From the NCBI RefSeq assembly GCF_042849255.1, contig NZ_AP026866.1, positions 310,001 to 374,000 on the forward strand: a stretch of 64,000 nt of DNA, read 5' to 3'. The notes under the pieces were generated by a model. The model was not told the origin of the DNA, did no database searches, and was given only the letters and a program-made list of their open reading frames with translations. A program made the position numbers and the translations under genes. How positions within the stretch are numbered: the first letter of the stretch is position 1; each line of letters opens with the position of its first letter. Source of the DNA: Oceaniferula spumae. Lineage in GTDB: Bacteria > Verrucomicrobiota > Verrucomicrobiia > Verrucomicrobiales > Akkermansiaceae. Shown here piece after piece: positions 27,456 to 37,990 of this stretch.

Positions 27456-30400
27456 TTAATCTGATTGGTTGTTTTGAGGGCGAGATGGAATGTGTGGGCG
27501 ACACTCTGCGTCCACACCTCTCATAGAGTTTGGAGCTGCCCAGCAGTTTTCATCATGCCACTCGCTCGGACATGGAGCCCCGTAAGGGTGTATGAGCGGG
27601 ATATCCGAACTATCGTGTTTAGGAAAATACTCGTGCCAAATAATGGAGTTGGAACTTTCCCATTCTTTGATGCGTTTATCAAAGCACTGGTTAAGGTCGT
27701 GCAACATCCGATCTTTTTCCTTCTGATCAGAAGTTAGAGATTCGATGCGGCGCTTTAAAATAGGTAGACATTTTTTTGCCATGGTTTCTTTGGCTGTGCC
27801 CAGAAAAGGTTTGGGTTTTGATAGATCATCCATTGGTAAATTTTGTCTAACCCAAGCAACCATTACAGCATGAAGGGCTCGATCCAAAACGGGAATTGTA
27901 TAGGGTGTCACGCTTGAGGGTTCTACACTGGCGTAGAGCTTTCCATGGTAAGCTTGAAAGTGCTCATAATGGGAGAGATCTCTGGGTTTATTCGCACCGT
28001 AGTTCACGAGAATTACCCCTGGCTTTTTAGTGTTACGACCAACACGGCCCGTCGCTTGGATGTATTGGGCCGTTGTCTTGGGCTGGCCGGCGACAGCCAT
28101 GATTGCCAGTCGATCAACATCGACACCAACTTCGATAATGTTTGATGCCAAGCAAGCGTCAACGGGGTATTTTCCCTTTGGAGGTTTAAACGCATATGGA
28201 CGGTCAAGAGCATCGAGTGCCCGAGGTACCTCGCTGCTTGCCAAACGACCAGTGAGTTCAAGAACTTCATTCAAATAACGTCGTTTCCCATCTACACCTT
28301 TAGGATACCAACGGTTCTGAATATTTCGCAATCGTTCAGGAATATCAGCGCCAAAAAGAGTAAGGCTGCCTCCCAATTCCCTTAAACTGTTGAAAAATAC
28401 TAACAACGTCCACCATGGGTCGCGTTCCTTTTCTGTAGAAAGTCCCCACGCTGCTGCGAGCAATGATGCATAGAGCCTAACACTTGTAGTCAATGCGGAT
28501 GAGTAATTCTTTGGCAAAACGCCAACATACATCCGCCCCGGCAAACGTTTACCTGCATCATCGACTGCATATTTCGCAAAAAAGGAATCGGAAGCATCAA
28601 TCCCAGGAGGGGGAAATACGGTTGTCTGAGTGCGAGCATATAAGTCTCGAATTTGGCGATCCGATGCTCTCGTTGTCGCGGTGGCGGCAACAAGTTTAGG
28701 CTTTATGGGGTTTTCAGTATCTCGATAATCGGTAGAAAGCTCATCAATCAAAGATTCATATAAGCCGACCATGCTCCCTAGGGGGCCTGTAATCAGGTGA
28801 AGTTCATCTTGAATGATAAGACCGGGAGGCGATTTTACGCGCTCCCCTCCATCATCAATTCCAAAAATACTTCGGCATTCTTCTCTCCATGCTAACCCTG
28901 CGAATTTATCGACCGTTGCTATGAGATAGGTGGGGGGAGATTTGTAAATATTTTCGTCAACCACCTCAACCGGTAATTTTGAGCGGAACGAACAAGCATG
29001 GTCGGGACAGTGGAGAGATATTTGTTGGCCTGCTATTTTTACACCATCAACCTCATACTGGTAATTTGCTTTTTGGTTTGGACCCATGGCAGCGCCGCAC
29101 CAAGGACATTTCAACAACACCATCTTGTAGTCATCAGGTCCGTTCTTCTTTGTATCGTTGATGGACTTTTTAGCGTCTTGTATTGTGTTTGGAGTCGTAG
29201 AACTACCAACCCATATTCCAATAGTAAATGGTGCTGTACCAAGGCGCTCATACTTCGGACGTAATGTCTCTAGCGCACAAATTAAGGAGGAAGCTCTTTG
29301 GAATTGCTGAGCCGTCAACAGCCTTAGCGTGTAACGCATGAGGACTTCAGTGCCGGTGTCTTCAGGGTTACGTAGCCGCCTTTGTAGAATCGAAAAAGCA
29401 GCGCAAGCGAGGTAAGCTTCTGTTTTACCACCACCTGTTGGGAACCAAATTAAATCCACAATCTCCCGTTCCTTGGCATGAGGATCCGCCAAGGCTGTGA
29501 TGTTCATTAAAAAGAAAGCAATCTGAAACGGTCGCCAAGCGCGCTCGATCGCTTCATCGGATTCTAGGTTTAAGGCTTCGTAAGGCGGTTTATAGGTCAG
29601 CCTATTAGCCGCCTTGTCCAGCTCAGGGTTACGGGTCTTTATTTTTGAGGCTAGAGCCTGGAGTAACATCGCCTTGTTCGTGAGCCTAAACGCCAAAGAA
29701 ACATCAGGGTGGTTTTCCTCATCTACAAGCATAGACAAGCCATCTTTCATCCGTTGTATTACTTCAGCACACCTCTTCAGATGACGTTGCGCGGTGCATT
29801 TGAAATCTGACACTAAACCATCCGACTCGACATATTTTTCTTGGACCCACCTTTCATATGCGGTGATCATTCGTTCCAGTAGCTGGACGGATTCGTCCTT
29901 CCGAGAGTTGTCAGCCAACACAGAAAGGGGGATGATCAGATCTTCAAATTGACCCGGATCTTGAGGGTTCTCGCACTGAAGTGAGGGAGTGATTGATGGG
30001 ACCTCGTAGGCCGGAATAGGTTCCGCACAGACACTCAGAGCTCGGTCGCCAAGCCCATTCAACTCCCAAGTGCCAGCGCAGCCATGCCCGGTGGAAAATG
30101 TCTTTTCGTTTCGATAGAGCAAATCAAGTGATTCCGTTTCCTCATTACTGTTGGATGATCTTGCTTCCGGATAATACAAGATTGCAGATGCAGTATCCGT
30201 CCCGGCTTTTGCGGTGAACCTTGACTGGAACAGACAAAAATCACCCAGTAGTTTTTCGTCCAAGCAATGCGTACGATTCACCAATGATACGGTGATAAGC
30301 CTAGCTGACGCAGGGTGTTGATCTCCGGGTATTTTATCCCTTCCTCTGACAAAAATTTCAAAGTTGACCTCAATGGGAGCTAGTTCCTTCAAGGCTACCT

Positions 30401-31085
30401 TTATAGGTTCTATTTGCCCCTCTGCCTGAAGCAATGTTTTCAGAGATACGGATACTACGTCATTGATAGCAGTGCGGGCCCACCACCTGAGAGGTCTATC
30501 AGCCACTGTAACTTGACTAAGTCTTTTGTAGCGTCCTCCGGTTGCATGAAGAACTAGATCTCCTTCTGCTGCTGCATCAACGACAAATGAAATCCCCATA
30601 CTGCGCTGGCTTTTCAAATTGGCTAGTCGCGTCTCTGCTGAGCTTGAGGTTTCTTCTCCCGCAATTTCTGAGCCTCCGGCCTCTGCATATTTCTCGGCTT
30701 TTTTTTCCAGTGTTTGTTTTTGTTTGAGTTCATCGTCTGAGAGCTCAAACGTAGAAACGTTTGCGTCCGCTACATCTGCTGCATCATCGGCCTCGTCATT
30801 CATGCCATCCTCTGTCTTGGGAAACAAAATCCCCATACCATAGCGAAGTAGTGGACTTTCATTTTGAAGGATTTCCTCTCCAGTTCCTTTGACGATAGGA
30901 CGAATACCTTGAAATTTTTCGTTATAGCTTTCCCAATCCACGAAGGCCTGAGGCTTGGTAATATCAATTTCTGTTCCTGGGGAAAGTAAGTCGCCCGAGG
31001 AAGTGTCGAATCGACTTCCGGGACCGAATATTTCACCCGCTATGGATGCGAGCAGCTTTGTGCGATTTTCAAGGTGTTGTTCCAT
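27456..31085 (-). CDS. drmA: Superfamily 2 helicase (DrmA-like), copy 2
   Basis: The 1209-aa protein is identical to 13156-16785, with Walker A, Walker B and the zinc-ribbon insertion unchanged. No degeneration of this copy is visible. Confidence 0.9.
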   Translation of the reverse strand: MEQHLENRTKLLASIAGEIFGPGSRFDTSSGDLLSPGTEIDITKPQAFVDWESYNEKFQGIRPIVKGTGEEILQNESPLLRYGMGILFPKTEDGMNDEADDAADVADANVSTFELSDDELKQKQTLEKKAEKYAEAGGSEIAGEETSSSAETRLANLKSQRSMGISFVVDAAAEGDLVLHATGGRYKRLSQVTVADRPLRWWARTAINDVVSVSLKTLLQAEGQIEPIKVALKELAPIEVNFEIFVRGRDKIPGDQHPASARLITVSLVNRTHCLDEKLLGDFCLFQSRFTAKAGTDTASAILYYPEARSSNSNEETESLDLLYRNEKTFSTGHGCAGTWELNGLGDRALSVCAEPIPAYEVPSITPSLQCENPQDPGQFEDLIIPLSVLADNSRKDESVQLLERMITAYERWVQEKYVESDGLVSDFKCTAQRHLKRCAEVIQRMKDGLSMLVDEENHPDVSLAFRLTNKAMLLQALASKIKTRNPELDKAANRLTYKPPYEALNLESDEAIERAWRPFQIAFFLMNITALADPHAKEREIVDLIWFPTGGGKTEAYLACAAFSILQRRLRNPEDTGTEVLMRYTLRLLTAQQFQRASSLICALETLRPKYERLGTAPFTIGIWVGSSTTPNTIQDAKKSINDTKKNGPDDYKMVLLKCPWCGAAMGPNQKANYQYEVDGVKIAGQQISLHCPDHACSFRSKLPVEVVDENIYKSPPTYLIATVDKFAGLAWREECRSIFGIDDGGERVKSPPGLIIQDELHLITGPLGSMVGLYESLIDELSTDYRDTENPIKPKLVAATATTRASDRQIRDLYARTQTTVFPPPGIDASDSFFAKYAVDDAGKRLPGRMYVGVLPKNYSSALTTSVRLYASLLAAAWGLSTEKERDPWWTLLVFFNSLRELGGSLTLFGADIPERLRNIQNRWYPKGVDGKRRYLNEVLELTGRLASSEVPRALDALDRPYAFKPPKGKYPVDACLASNIIEVGVDVDRLAIMAVAGQPKTTAQYIQATGRVGRNTKKPGVILVNYGANKPRDLSHYEHFQAYHGKLYASVEPSSVTPYTIPVLDRALHAVMVAWVRQNLPMDDLSKPKPFLGTAKETMAKKCLPILKRRIESLTSDQKEKDRMLHDLNQCFDKRIKEWESSNSIIWHEYFPKHDSSDIPLIHPYGAPCPSEWHDENCWAAPNSMRGVDAECRPHIPSRPQNNQSD

Positions 31086-31105
31086 ATTTACTATATTGGT
31101 CGAGA

Positions 31106-32827
31106 TTAAATGATTGAGCGGAGAACAGGTTTGAGATCCTCGTGAAGAAATATCCCCAAACAGTGTAGAGCACGGGAAAGCCCGATATAAAAAAGTGACT
31201 GCTGATGTGATGAATCGATGGAGTTAAAATCAGTGAGTATGATCACGGGGGCTTCCATGCCCTTGAATTTTTGGATGGTGGTGTAGGATATACGGTTTTT
31301 TGCCATGCCGTATGGGGCTACCTTTTGTGACCATTCCGCATCCAGGGCTAGCTGCATGCCCAAACAATCTTCATCAATGGGACTAAGTAATACAATATCC
31401 CCGGCCCTATACCCGGCCTTCATACATTCAGATATAAAAGTCGTTACTTGCTGTTTCTGCATCTCACCGTCGGACCAGAATTTTAATTCCGGATCTTCCT
31501 GCGTATCGCCACGCAGGACTTTCGCGTAGGGTGGTTTAAGCTGACCTAATGACACCACATACTCTGAGATAGGCAAAGTGTTTCTGCAATTTGCAGATAG
31601 TCCAAACATCGCCGCCGACGGAGCGTTGTTGACTCTGAAATCGTTGATTGAAACAGAGCCTTGTGAAAAAATATCCTGTCCTAGAAAATCGCCAAAAAAC
31701 AGCCACTGGCCACTTGACAACCCGCCGTCCAAGATGAGGTCCAAGAGTTCAAGATAGTGTGGCTGAAGTAGGTCCTGCGCCTCATCAAGAATGATGAAGT
31801 CAAAGCACGGGAGGGTATCATCACTTTCGAGTAAGCACTCGATGGCCAGCTCAACGAGCTTACCTTTGAAGAAATCCGGAGAATTTCTAATAGCCGGGGT
31901 CAATTTGTTTTTGGCTATGGAATATAACCATTCATCAATGTTGGTGACTACAGCATGCTGGGCAATTTCTTTGCACTGGGAATGCAGTTCTTGTCCAAGT
32001 AATTTGTTGAAGCAAAACAGAGCCAATCTAGTTTGAGGAGCCTCTACCGAGGTTCGCCGAAGAGCTTCCGTCGCCAATACCGTTTTGCCAGTCCCCGCAG
32101 CCCCCGAGAAGATCATACGAGGATTAAACATCATTTGGTCCAATGCCGAATATTGCTCCTCGGTTAGATGAATGAGATCATCCTCAAGTTTATTACGGCG
32201 TGCTTTGGGAGATATGGCAACTTCAAAAATAGGTCGTAAGGAACGTGTAATTCTCTCGCAGCGTTCAATGGAGGCATACTTGGGCTGATTAGTTGCACAG
32301 CCCACGTTGTTGCCGATCAAAATGTCTCTTCCTTTTAACAGGATGCTCTTGATGATGGTTGAAATGGGGGCACTGGTCAGCCGGCCCCTGTCAATGATTT
32401 GCCAGTCATGCCACTCTGGACTCTTTTGACGGAAAGTTAAGCGTGGGAAACATGCGGCGGACCATGTTAAAAAAGAACCATAAGAGGGGTCGACCTTAAC
32501 GACGTATTTTCGGAGCGAGTGCATCGCCTCAGCAGCTTGCTTAAAGGGTCCGCGCTGCTCTGGATGGGGTTGGTCTCCGAGATGCCACCCCTGATCGTCA
32601 ACATGAATTCGTGTGTGTGACTTCACCTCGATAACCAAGATTCCGTATTCTGGAACTATGACTACAAAATCAGCTTCACCAGACATCTGGGTAGTGTGTT
32701 GCGCCAGATCCAAGCCATGCAGGACATACCAACCTTCAGTATCAGGATCGTCACGCAAGCGACGGAAAAGTTGCTTTTCTCCCGGGGGTGCTACTTCCGG
32801 ACAAATGGATGGAATCATGCGAGCCAT
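31106..32827 (-). CDS. NERD-domain nuclease/UvrD-type helicase, copy 2
   Basis: The 573-aa protein is identical to 16806-18527. The NERD acidic/Lys residues and the helicase Walker motifs are retained. Confidence 0.88.
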   Translation of the reverse strand: MARMIPSICPEVAPPGEKQLFRRLRDDPDTEGWYVLHGLDLAQHTTQMSGEADFVVIVPEYGILVIEVKSHTRIHVDDQGWHLGDQPHPEQRGPFKQAAEAMHSLRKYVVKVDPSYGSFLTWSAACFPRLTFRQKSPEWHDWQIIDRGRLTSAPISTIIKSILLKGRDILIGNNVGCATNQPKYASIERCERITRSLRPIFEVAISPKARRNKLEDDLIHLTEEQYSALDQMMFNPRMIFSGAAGTGKTVLATEALRRTSVEAPQTRLALFCFNKLLGQELHSQCKEIAQHAVVTNIDEWLYSIAKNKLTPAIRNSPDFFKGKLVELAIECLLESDDTLPCFDFIILDEAQDLLQPHYLELLDLILDGGLSSGQWLFFGDFLGQDIFSQGSVSINDFRVNNAPSAAMFGLSANCRNTLPISEYVVSLGQLKPPYAKVLRGDTQEDPELKFWSDGEMQKQQVTTFISECMKAGYRAGDIVLLSPIDEDCLGMQLALDAEWSQKVAPYGMAKNRISYTTIQKFKGMEAPVIILTDFNSIDSSHQQSLFYIGLSRALHCLGIFLHEDLKPVLRSII

Positions 32828-34506
32828 AAGTCGTCAGTAAGTTCAAATGGATGGTTAAGTTTGGAGATGGGGAGTTCATATTCCCGATGATCAATTTGTT
32901 CGATGTAGTATGCTCTCATTTCTGCAGAAGTTCCTAATTCTCCATGGAGCACTTGCATTCCGTTTTTTTCCAGTTGATTGAGATGGGTGCCTTTTGCTGA
33001 TTTTCTGAGCATCTGAGCTACTTTCCTTCCTGCGCTTTGGTGCGCAGCTGAAATCCTACGCATTGCTGTTATTGTATCAGCCGCTTCATCCTCGCTGTAT
33101 CCGGTCAGCAGTAATAATTTGAGGAATTCAGTCTTATTTTTTGGCATGATTGTATGTGGGCGTAACCAATTGTTAAAATTCGTCTCGCTGGCTGATAAGA
33201 CGCCGCTTTTACGTAGCTCATGGTGAGTTCCAAATAGATAGAAGCGTGATTGCACCTTCATCTTCCAAGCTGATTGTTTTTCACGTAGCACAGGAGCCAA
33301 GTCACCTAACAAAGAGTTAGCTATACTGGCTGTCATATCGCCGGCACCATGCGTGGAGAACATTACGATGTCACCAGGCGAAAGTGCTGTAACTGGCGTT
33401 TTCTCGATCTCATTACAGATAAGTTTAGCCCCACTAGATTGGCGAAGCAAAATTCGATAGATCGAGGCTTCTGTGTTTAGAAAGACGCCCGCATTTGCGG
33501 ATAATCTTCCGAAATGACATGAGGCAGTTACTTCTACTTCGTCGTCGTTCGGATCCGATTGCTCGAATGATGAAAAGACTTTTGAAGAATCGATCGTCGG
33601 GATGATGTCGTCAATTTCAGATGCGGAGATTGGTTCGGTATCTTCCTTATTTGATTCTTCGTCTTCATCGTTAGTACAGATGGTGTAGCTTCGACACGCA
33701 GGGGCCTTTAGGAGACCTTGTGTAGTAGCTCCAGTGAAGAGGTGTGGCGAGCCGTTGAAGAAATAAAAATTGTCAGCAGTAGGGGCCGTGAAAAAGGGTT
33801 CAAATCCCATGAACGTTAACTGATTTGCACGAGGGGAATTTAAGACGTGCATTGAACCAGCTAGAGTAAACCAGCGAGGAGAACCCATCAGGATAAGTTG
33901 ATCGAAATGATTTTCTTTTTTTAGATCGCTGGGAGTTACAACGTGAACAGGAACACCTATATCGAAGGTATCGAACCATTTGGAGACATGCTGACAAACC
34001 CTTCTGCCTTCTACGACTACGCCTAAGCGGTAAAGGGAGGTCTGCTCATTGTCAGGATCAATGCCTTCGGGGAGAGCATCGAGAATCTGGTCCAGAAATG
34101 GATGCTGCTCAATTTGAAGTAGAGATTGAAACTTTGTATTAAGATCGTCAAATAGCTGCCTAGTATATGGCTGAGAACTTTGTTTGAGTCGTCCCAACCC
34201 ATCAATTCTCGGGCACCATGGAAGCAAGGATTGACCTTCAACCGGTGTAGTCAAATAGAGGTGGAACCAACGTTTAATCGATCTGAGGAACGCAGCCCAT
34301 TCGTCTGCAACCTCGCTCTCTACAAGCTGTCGCCGGAATGCGCCTAGGGCGGCGTGAAACTGCCGGACATGATCCGACGTAACAGAAATGGTGTTCAGCC
34401 CCGAATCCTCGGTGCCGTCCTCTCCTAGGACGCTTTCCATCGCGGTATAAACCTGGTTGGTTTCAGTGAAGTTCATAAGATTAGCGGTACCATGCACAAA
34501 TATCAA
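32815..34506 (-). CDS. Unknown 563-aa operon protein, copy 2
   Basis: The protein is identical to 18515-20206 and has the same overlaps with its neighbours. The separation from the 321-aa gene is the same in both units, so if it reflects a split gene the split predates the duplication. Confidence 0.7.
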   Translation of the reverse strand: MIFVHGTANLMNFTETNQVYTAMESVLGEDGTEDSGLNTISVTSDHVRQFHAALGAFRRQLVESEVADEWAAFLRSIKRWFHLYLTTPVEGQSLLPWCPRIDGLGRLKQSSQPYTRQLFDDLNTKFQSLLQIEQHPFLDQILDALPEGIDPDNEQTSLYRLGVVVEGRRVCQHVSKWFDTFDIGVPVHVVTPSDLKKENHFDQLILMGSPRWFTLAGSMHVLNSPRANQLTFMGFEPFFTAPTADNFYFFNGSPHLFTGATTQGLLKAPACRSYTICTNDEDEESNKEDTEPISASEIDDIIPTIDSSKVFSSFEQSDPNDDEVEVTASCHFGRLSANAGVFLNTEASIYRILLRQSSGAKLICNEIEKTPVTALSPGDIVMFSTHGAGDMTASIANSLLGDLAPVLREKQSAWKMKVQSRFYLFGTHHELRKSGVLSASETNFNNWLRPHTIMPKNKTEFLKLLLLTGYSEDEAADTITAMRRISAAHQSAGRKVAQMLRKSAKGTHLNQLEKNGMQVLHGELGTSAEMRAYYIEQIDHREYELPISKLNHPFELTDDLWLA

Positions 34507-35446
34507 TCCCTGCTGGCTTCAGGTCGAGGAGACTATCGGATATAGTAAGTTCAGCTTGTGGACATCGACGAATGTAGTTGTCATTAATCATTGTTGTAGC
34601 ATCGAGGAAGGATGGTTCAGTACGGGCTATGCAAAATACGACTGATCCAGTTGGCGCAAAAATATCATAATCAAGTGATTGAATAGCTCCGGAGACGATT
34701 TGAAGTTGGGCTAGGTGTTTATTCGTACGAGGGTTAATTGTAGTGTTTGATGATCTAGCTACGGCGCTTTTTGTCGATTCTGCGAGCCGCACTAGATCCC
34801 CTAGGTATATTGAGTCTGTTTTGTTGACAGTAGGGATTAAGGTGGCGATGGGTAAATGCGTGGCAACTTCCCCCTGCACCCGGGCCGAAGAATCAAAAAT
34901 ATTGCAGGTGTTATGTGGTTTCCCCGCCAAGGAATACGCAGCTTCTTCATTGCCTTGAAAAAGTGTAGTTAACCCTTTCAAGTTAATTACCGTATCTAGC
35001 CACCGACGTCTGGATTCGATGTTTTGCGTAGTTTCGGTTAGCTTGACACAATGGAGCAACCCGGGATGGATGTGAGCGATGTGCTCCTTACCTTCTTCTT
35101 TATTATTGAGGTAGTATATTGCAAGGCACTCTTCACCTCTGTTATTTTTAGCGATGCCTTTGATGACTCCCATTTTTGTACTGAGTCCTCTTCCTTTTTT
35201 GATAACAAACTCAACATGCTCTCCTCGCATATCTGTTAAGGACTTGAGTAGGTCCGCATCGCTTCGGGGACTACCATTGATGGCGTGATGATTTGTTAGG
35301 AACCCAGCTGCGATGAGAGGGGATGCGAAATTAAGAGTCGGTAGTGCAACCGCGTAAGTCGGCATTTTTCCTGAGTCTGCTTTCTGAGCTGCATCTTGCC
35401 CAAGCGCATAGAGGAATTTTGACCATGAGGTTTGCGAAGTATCCAT
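34481..35446 (-). CDS. Unknown 321-aa first operon gene, copy 2
   Basis: The protein is identical to 20181-21146. The full upstream region, including the inverted repeat, is also duplicated, so the second operon has its own promoter. Confidence 0.68.
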   Translation of the reverse strand: MDTSQTSWSKFLYALGQDAAQKADSGKMPTYAVALPTLNFASPLIAAGFLTNHHAINGSPRSDADLLKSLTDMRGEHVEFVIKKGRGLSTKMGVIKGIAKNNRGEECLAIYYLNNKEEGKEHIAHIHPGLLHCVKLTETTQNIESRRRWLDTVINLKGLTTLFQGNEEAAYSLAGKPHNTCNIFDSSARVQGEVATHLPIATLIPTVNKTDSIYLGDLVRLAESTKSAVARSSNTTINPRTNKHLAQLQIVSGAIQSLDYDIFAPTGSVVFCIARTEPSFLDATTMINDNYIRRCPQAELTISDSLLDLKPAGIDICAWYR

Positions 35447-35498
35447 ATAGGGCGGTAAATTGAGCGTAGGCTTTAGGGGAAGTGTCTCTGGACGATGA

Positions 35499-35535
35499 TT
35501 TGGTTAGATTTTTCCGCAAGATTATTCTAACCAAA
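35499..35535. promoter_or_regulatory. Inverted repeat upstream of the DISARM-like operon, copy 2
   Basis: The 10-bp perfect arms (35499-35508 and 35526-35535) duplicate the candidate operator at 21199-21235, again 53 bp before the operon's first start codon. Confidence 0.5.
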
Positions 35536-35725
35536 ACAAAATCTTTGGACCGTTGGATTCAGGCCAGTTCTGCTCATTGTTGCGGCGGCCTTCTAGCGGA
35601 ATATTGTGGCGCTTGATGTTACTGAAAAGGGAAAGGATGTAATCGAGAGGCATACAGAGATTTTAGAGACAGGGGTGGGACATTAATGGGAGGATGTGGA
35701 TTATTTTTAAGGTTTAGGCACTCGA

Positions 35726-36120
35726 TTATGGTGAGGGAGCAAAGTTGTGTTCGAGGTAGAAATCGTCATCAGCGGTATCGATGATGCAGAACTCATCACA
35801 TAGTTTGTAGTGTTTTTCCAAGGCGGCAGCGATGCTGTGGCGCTCTTGAATAGTGAGACCGCCGCTCGCACCATGGATGTATTCTCGGACGGGGCTGGGA
35901 GCGCCACTGATGATGCTACGAGCAGGTGGAGTTTATCATGGGGGACGCCGGAAATGTCCACAGCGTCCTGGCTGTGATTGTAGGCTGGGTGATCCGTCCA
36001 TCCTGACTCGGTGATAGCATGCTGAATGTTTCCGGTGTCCGCTAGAATACGGATGAATCTATGGAAGCAGGCTTTTTCTTGCTCGTCCATGATGTGAGTG
36101 GGTGTCTGGTGTTCAATCAT
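35726..36120 (-). pseudogene. Frameshifted small gene, copy 2
   Basis: This is identical to 21426-21820 and carries the same apparent frameshift near 35915-35930. The shared lesion shows the gene was already broken before the 14.3-kb unit duplicated. Confidence 0.6.
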
Positions 36121-36394
36121 ATCACCTTTAATGGGTATGGGGTGTGACGTGTTCGATTTATGGGTGAAGATATTGTTTGAAGATGACTTCGCAAGTTCCT
36201 CTGCGGTGCTTGATGTGGGCGATGTCTAGCTGTGTGTATTTTTAGATGTCACTGGGCATTGTGAGGTGATTTTTCTATGGTGGGGTTAGTGAGCAGCGCA
36301 ATAATGGTTAGGTATGAATGAGTAATGTGATGATGGCAGGGATCAGGATGATGGATCGGAGTAACAGCTCCCGAGAGGGGCTGGCTTAATTCCA

Positions 36395-36992
36395 TTAAAA
36401 TAGTTCGTCCTGTTTATGACTCGGAGGGTTCTTTATAAAAGGATTGTTGGCTTCGTTTACTAATAGGGTGTCTGGCGCTGGATTGAATGTCATCAGTTCA
36501 CCGTAGAGGAATGGGCTTAGCTCCTCGTCCGTTAGCACCGCTGGCATGCGATGATGAATAGGGGACATCAGCGAGTTTGCGGAGGTCGTAATCATTGAGA
36601 AGCATTCGCCTAGGCTGTTTGATTTCTCCCAGATACCAGCCATCCATAGCCACTCGCCATCCCGGCTGGTGAAACGATGTGTTCGTTTGTTTCCCTTTGG
36701 CCCGGACCACTCTTAGAAAGCGGTTACGGGAATGAAGGCAGCGGCGATGCTCGATGGAGTCCCGCCACATGGGACTGTCAAAGTTCTCGCTGCGTGTATT
36801 GTTTACATCACCAAGGCCTGGACGTTCGTAGCTCCAGCGCATCATTCGGATATCACCATTACTCAGATACACAGGAGCCTTGTCAGGGCGTCTGATGAGC
36901 CGAATGTTCTCATCTAACGTACCAAAGCCGCTGGCCGTGAGCGCTTGAGGCGGTTTCTTTTTACCCCTGCCAAATTCGTATACGCTGCACAT
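36395..36992 (-). pseudogene. Broken SRAP-domain gene, right copy
   Basis: The reading frame begins with the normal MCSVYEFGRG and matches the left SRAP gene with many substitutions. It then breaks near 36735, where one extra base shifts the frame after HRRCL. A second lesion turns the Tyr codon of the FYEW motif into TAA (36713-36715). The total length is 598 bp against 597 bp for the intact copies, consistent with a single insertion. The C-terminal part (36395-36540) is identical to that of the hybrid middle gene, which therefore acquired its tail from this locus. The product would lack the active site's Glu and His. Confidence 0.92.
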
Positions 36993-37121
36993 GATGGATT
37001 TTCTATTGTTCTGCGTAGAGTCTGAATCCGCATATTGAATAGGTAAATATTTTGATAATGAATTCCTTGTGGGGGCGAAGCATTTCAAGCGGCGCGTTCG
37101 CGTCATGATCAGGTAGCTAAA

Positions 37122-37153
37122 AAAAACGCCCCACGATGTGTGGAGCGTTTTTC
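37122..37153. terminator. Bidirectional hairpin terminator before the DUF932 gene's 3' end
   Basis: An imperfect inverted repeat (left arm about 37122-37133, right arm about 37141-37152) is flanked by an A-run on the left and a T-run on the right. It lies 13 bp beyond the DUF932 stop codon and can end transcripts from either side. Confidence 0.75.
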
Positions 37154-37165
37154 TTATGTGGTCGC

Positions 37166-37987
37166 TTAGCTGTCCAGTCCCACCTGTCCGTCAAACAGGC
37201 CGTGAAGGGCTTGTCCGCGCTTCACGGCAGTCTGGGGATTGACTCCCTTGTAGACTTCGGTGAAGGCGTTGAAGAGGCTCCAGGCGTTGCGCGGCAGGAA
37301 CTCTTCGTGGGACGGCTTGCGCCATTCCTCCAGCACGGCAGGCACTTGGCTCGGTGTGATCGCCCGGCAGTCGACGCTTCTGACGATCAGGTCATGGGCG
37401 GAACGGTCCGGGAGATACATCTTCTTGTAGGCGGATATCCGGCGGTCAAAGTCGGCGAACTTGTCACCGAGCTTGCCGACCGCACGGGCCGTCAACTGCT
37501 TCAGGTCACGCATGGCGAAACGCGTGTGCTTGCGACTGAGTTTCACCTCGCCGTTGAAGGCAAGGTTGTCACAGACGAATACCTGGGTTCCGGCAACGAG
37601 TCCGGCGGGCAGGCTCTTGTCATGCGAGTTGCGCAGTCCCACCACCCAGCCGAAGTCCCGGTCGCTCCGGGTCGGCAGGTTGACCTGGATGACTCCGAAG
37701 TATCTGGAGCCGTCGTGGGTCAGGGCATGGGTCTCGCCGCGCAGTTGGAAACCGGCGGCCTGAAGCTGGTGCTCCACTTCCGTCACCAGTGTGCGGTGCG
37801 GGAGCGGATACCATGTGTCCGTGCCGTGCGGCGTGGCGACCTCGAAGAGATCCTGACGGTCCACGACCTGGGCTCCGCAGTGAAGCAGCATGCCCCGGGG
37901 TTTCGGATTGTCATTCACTCGCGGTGCGTTTTCCACGATCTCGTAGGCCACCGGCTGGTGGCGGTTCATGTTGATGATGTTGTTCAT
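37166..37987 (-). CDS. DUF932 phage/plasmid-like protein
   Basis: The 273-aa product matches the DUF932 (phage/plasmid-like TIGR03299) pattern. It has an N-terminal YPLPHRTLVTEVEHQLQAAG segment, GSRYFGVIQVNLPTR, a WVVGLRNSHDKSLPAGLVAG core, QVFVCDNLAF, and a basic C-terminal half ending in a helix pair (NAWSLFNAFTEVYKG). Proteins of this family are common on plasmids, phages and islands; their biochemical role is unknown. It is monocistronic, bounded by hairpins on both sides, with three 12-bp tandem repeats directly before the ATG where a ribosome-binding site would be expected. GC content is clearly higher than in the defence module. Confidence 0.85.
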   Translation of the reverse strand: MNNIINMNRHQPVAYEIVENAPRVNDNPKPRGMLLHCGAQVVDRQDLFEVATPHGTDTWYPLPHRTLVTEVEHQLQAAGFQLRGETHALTHDGSRYFGVIQVNLPTRSDRDFGWVVGLRNSHDKSLPAGLVAGTQVFVCDNLAFNGEVKLSRKHTRFAMRDLKQLTARAVGKLGDKFADFDRRISAYKKMYLPDRSAHDLIVRSVDCRAITPSQVPAVLEEWRKPSHEEFLPRNAWSLFNAFTEVYKGVNPQTAVKRGQALHGLFDGQVGLDS

Positions 37988-37990
37988 ATG

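Larger units (their letters stand above)
22241..36540. repeat. 14.3-kb tandem direct repeat, unit 2
   Basis: This is the second unit, identical in content and order to 7941-22240 at an offset of 14,300 bp. It starts within the hybrid SRAP gene and ends within the broken right SRAP copy. No difference from unit 1 was seen, so the duplication is recent or the copies are homogenised. Confidence 0.97.
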
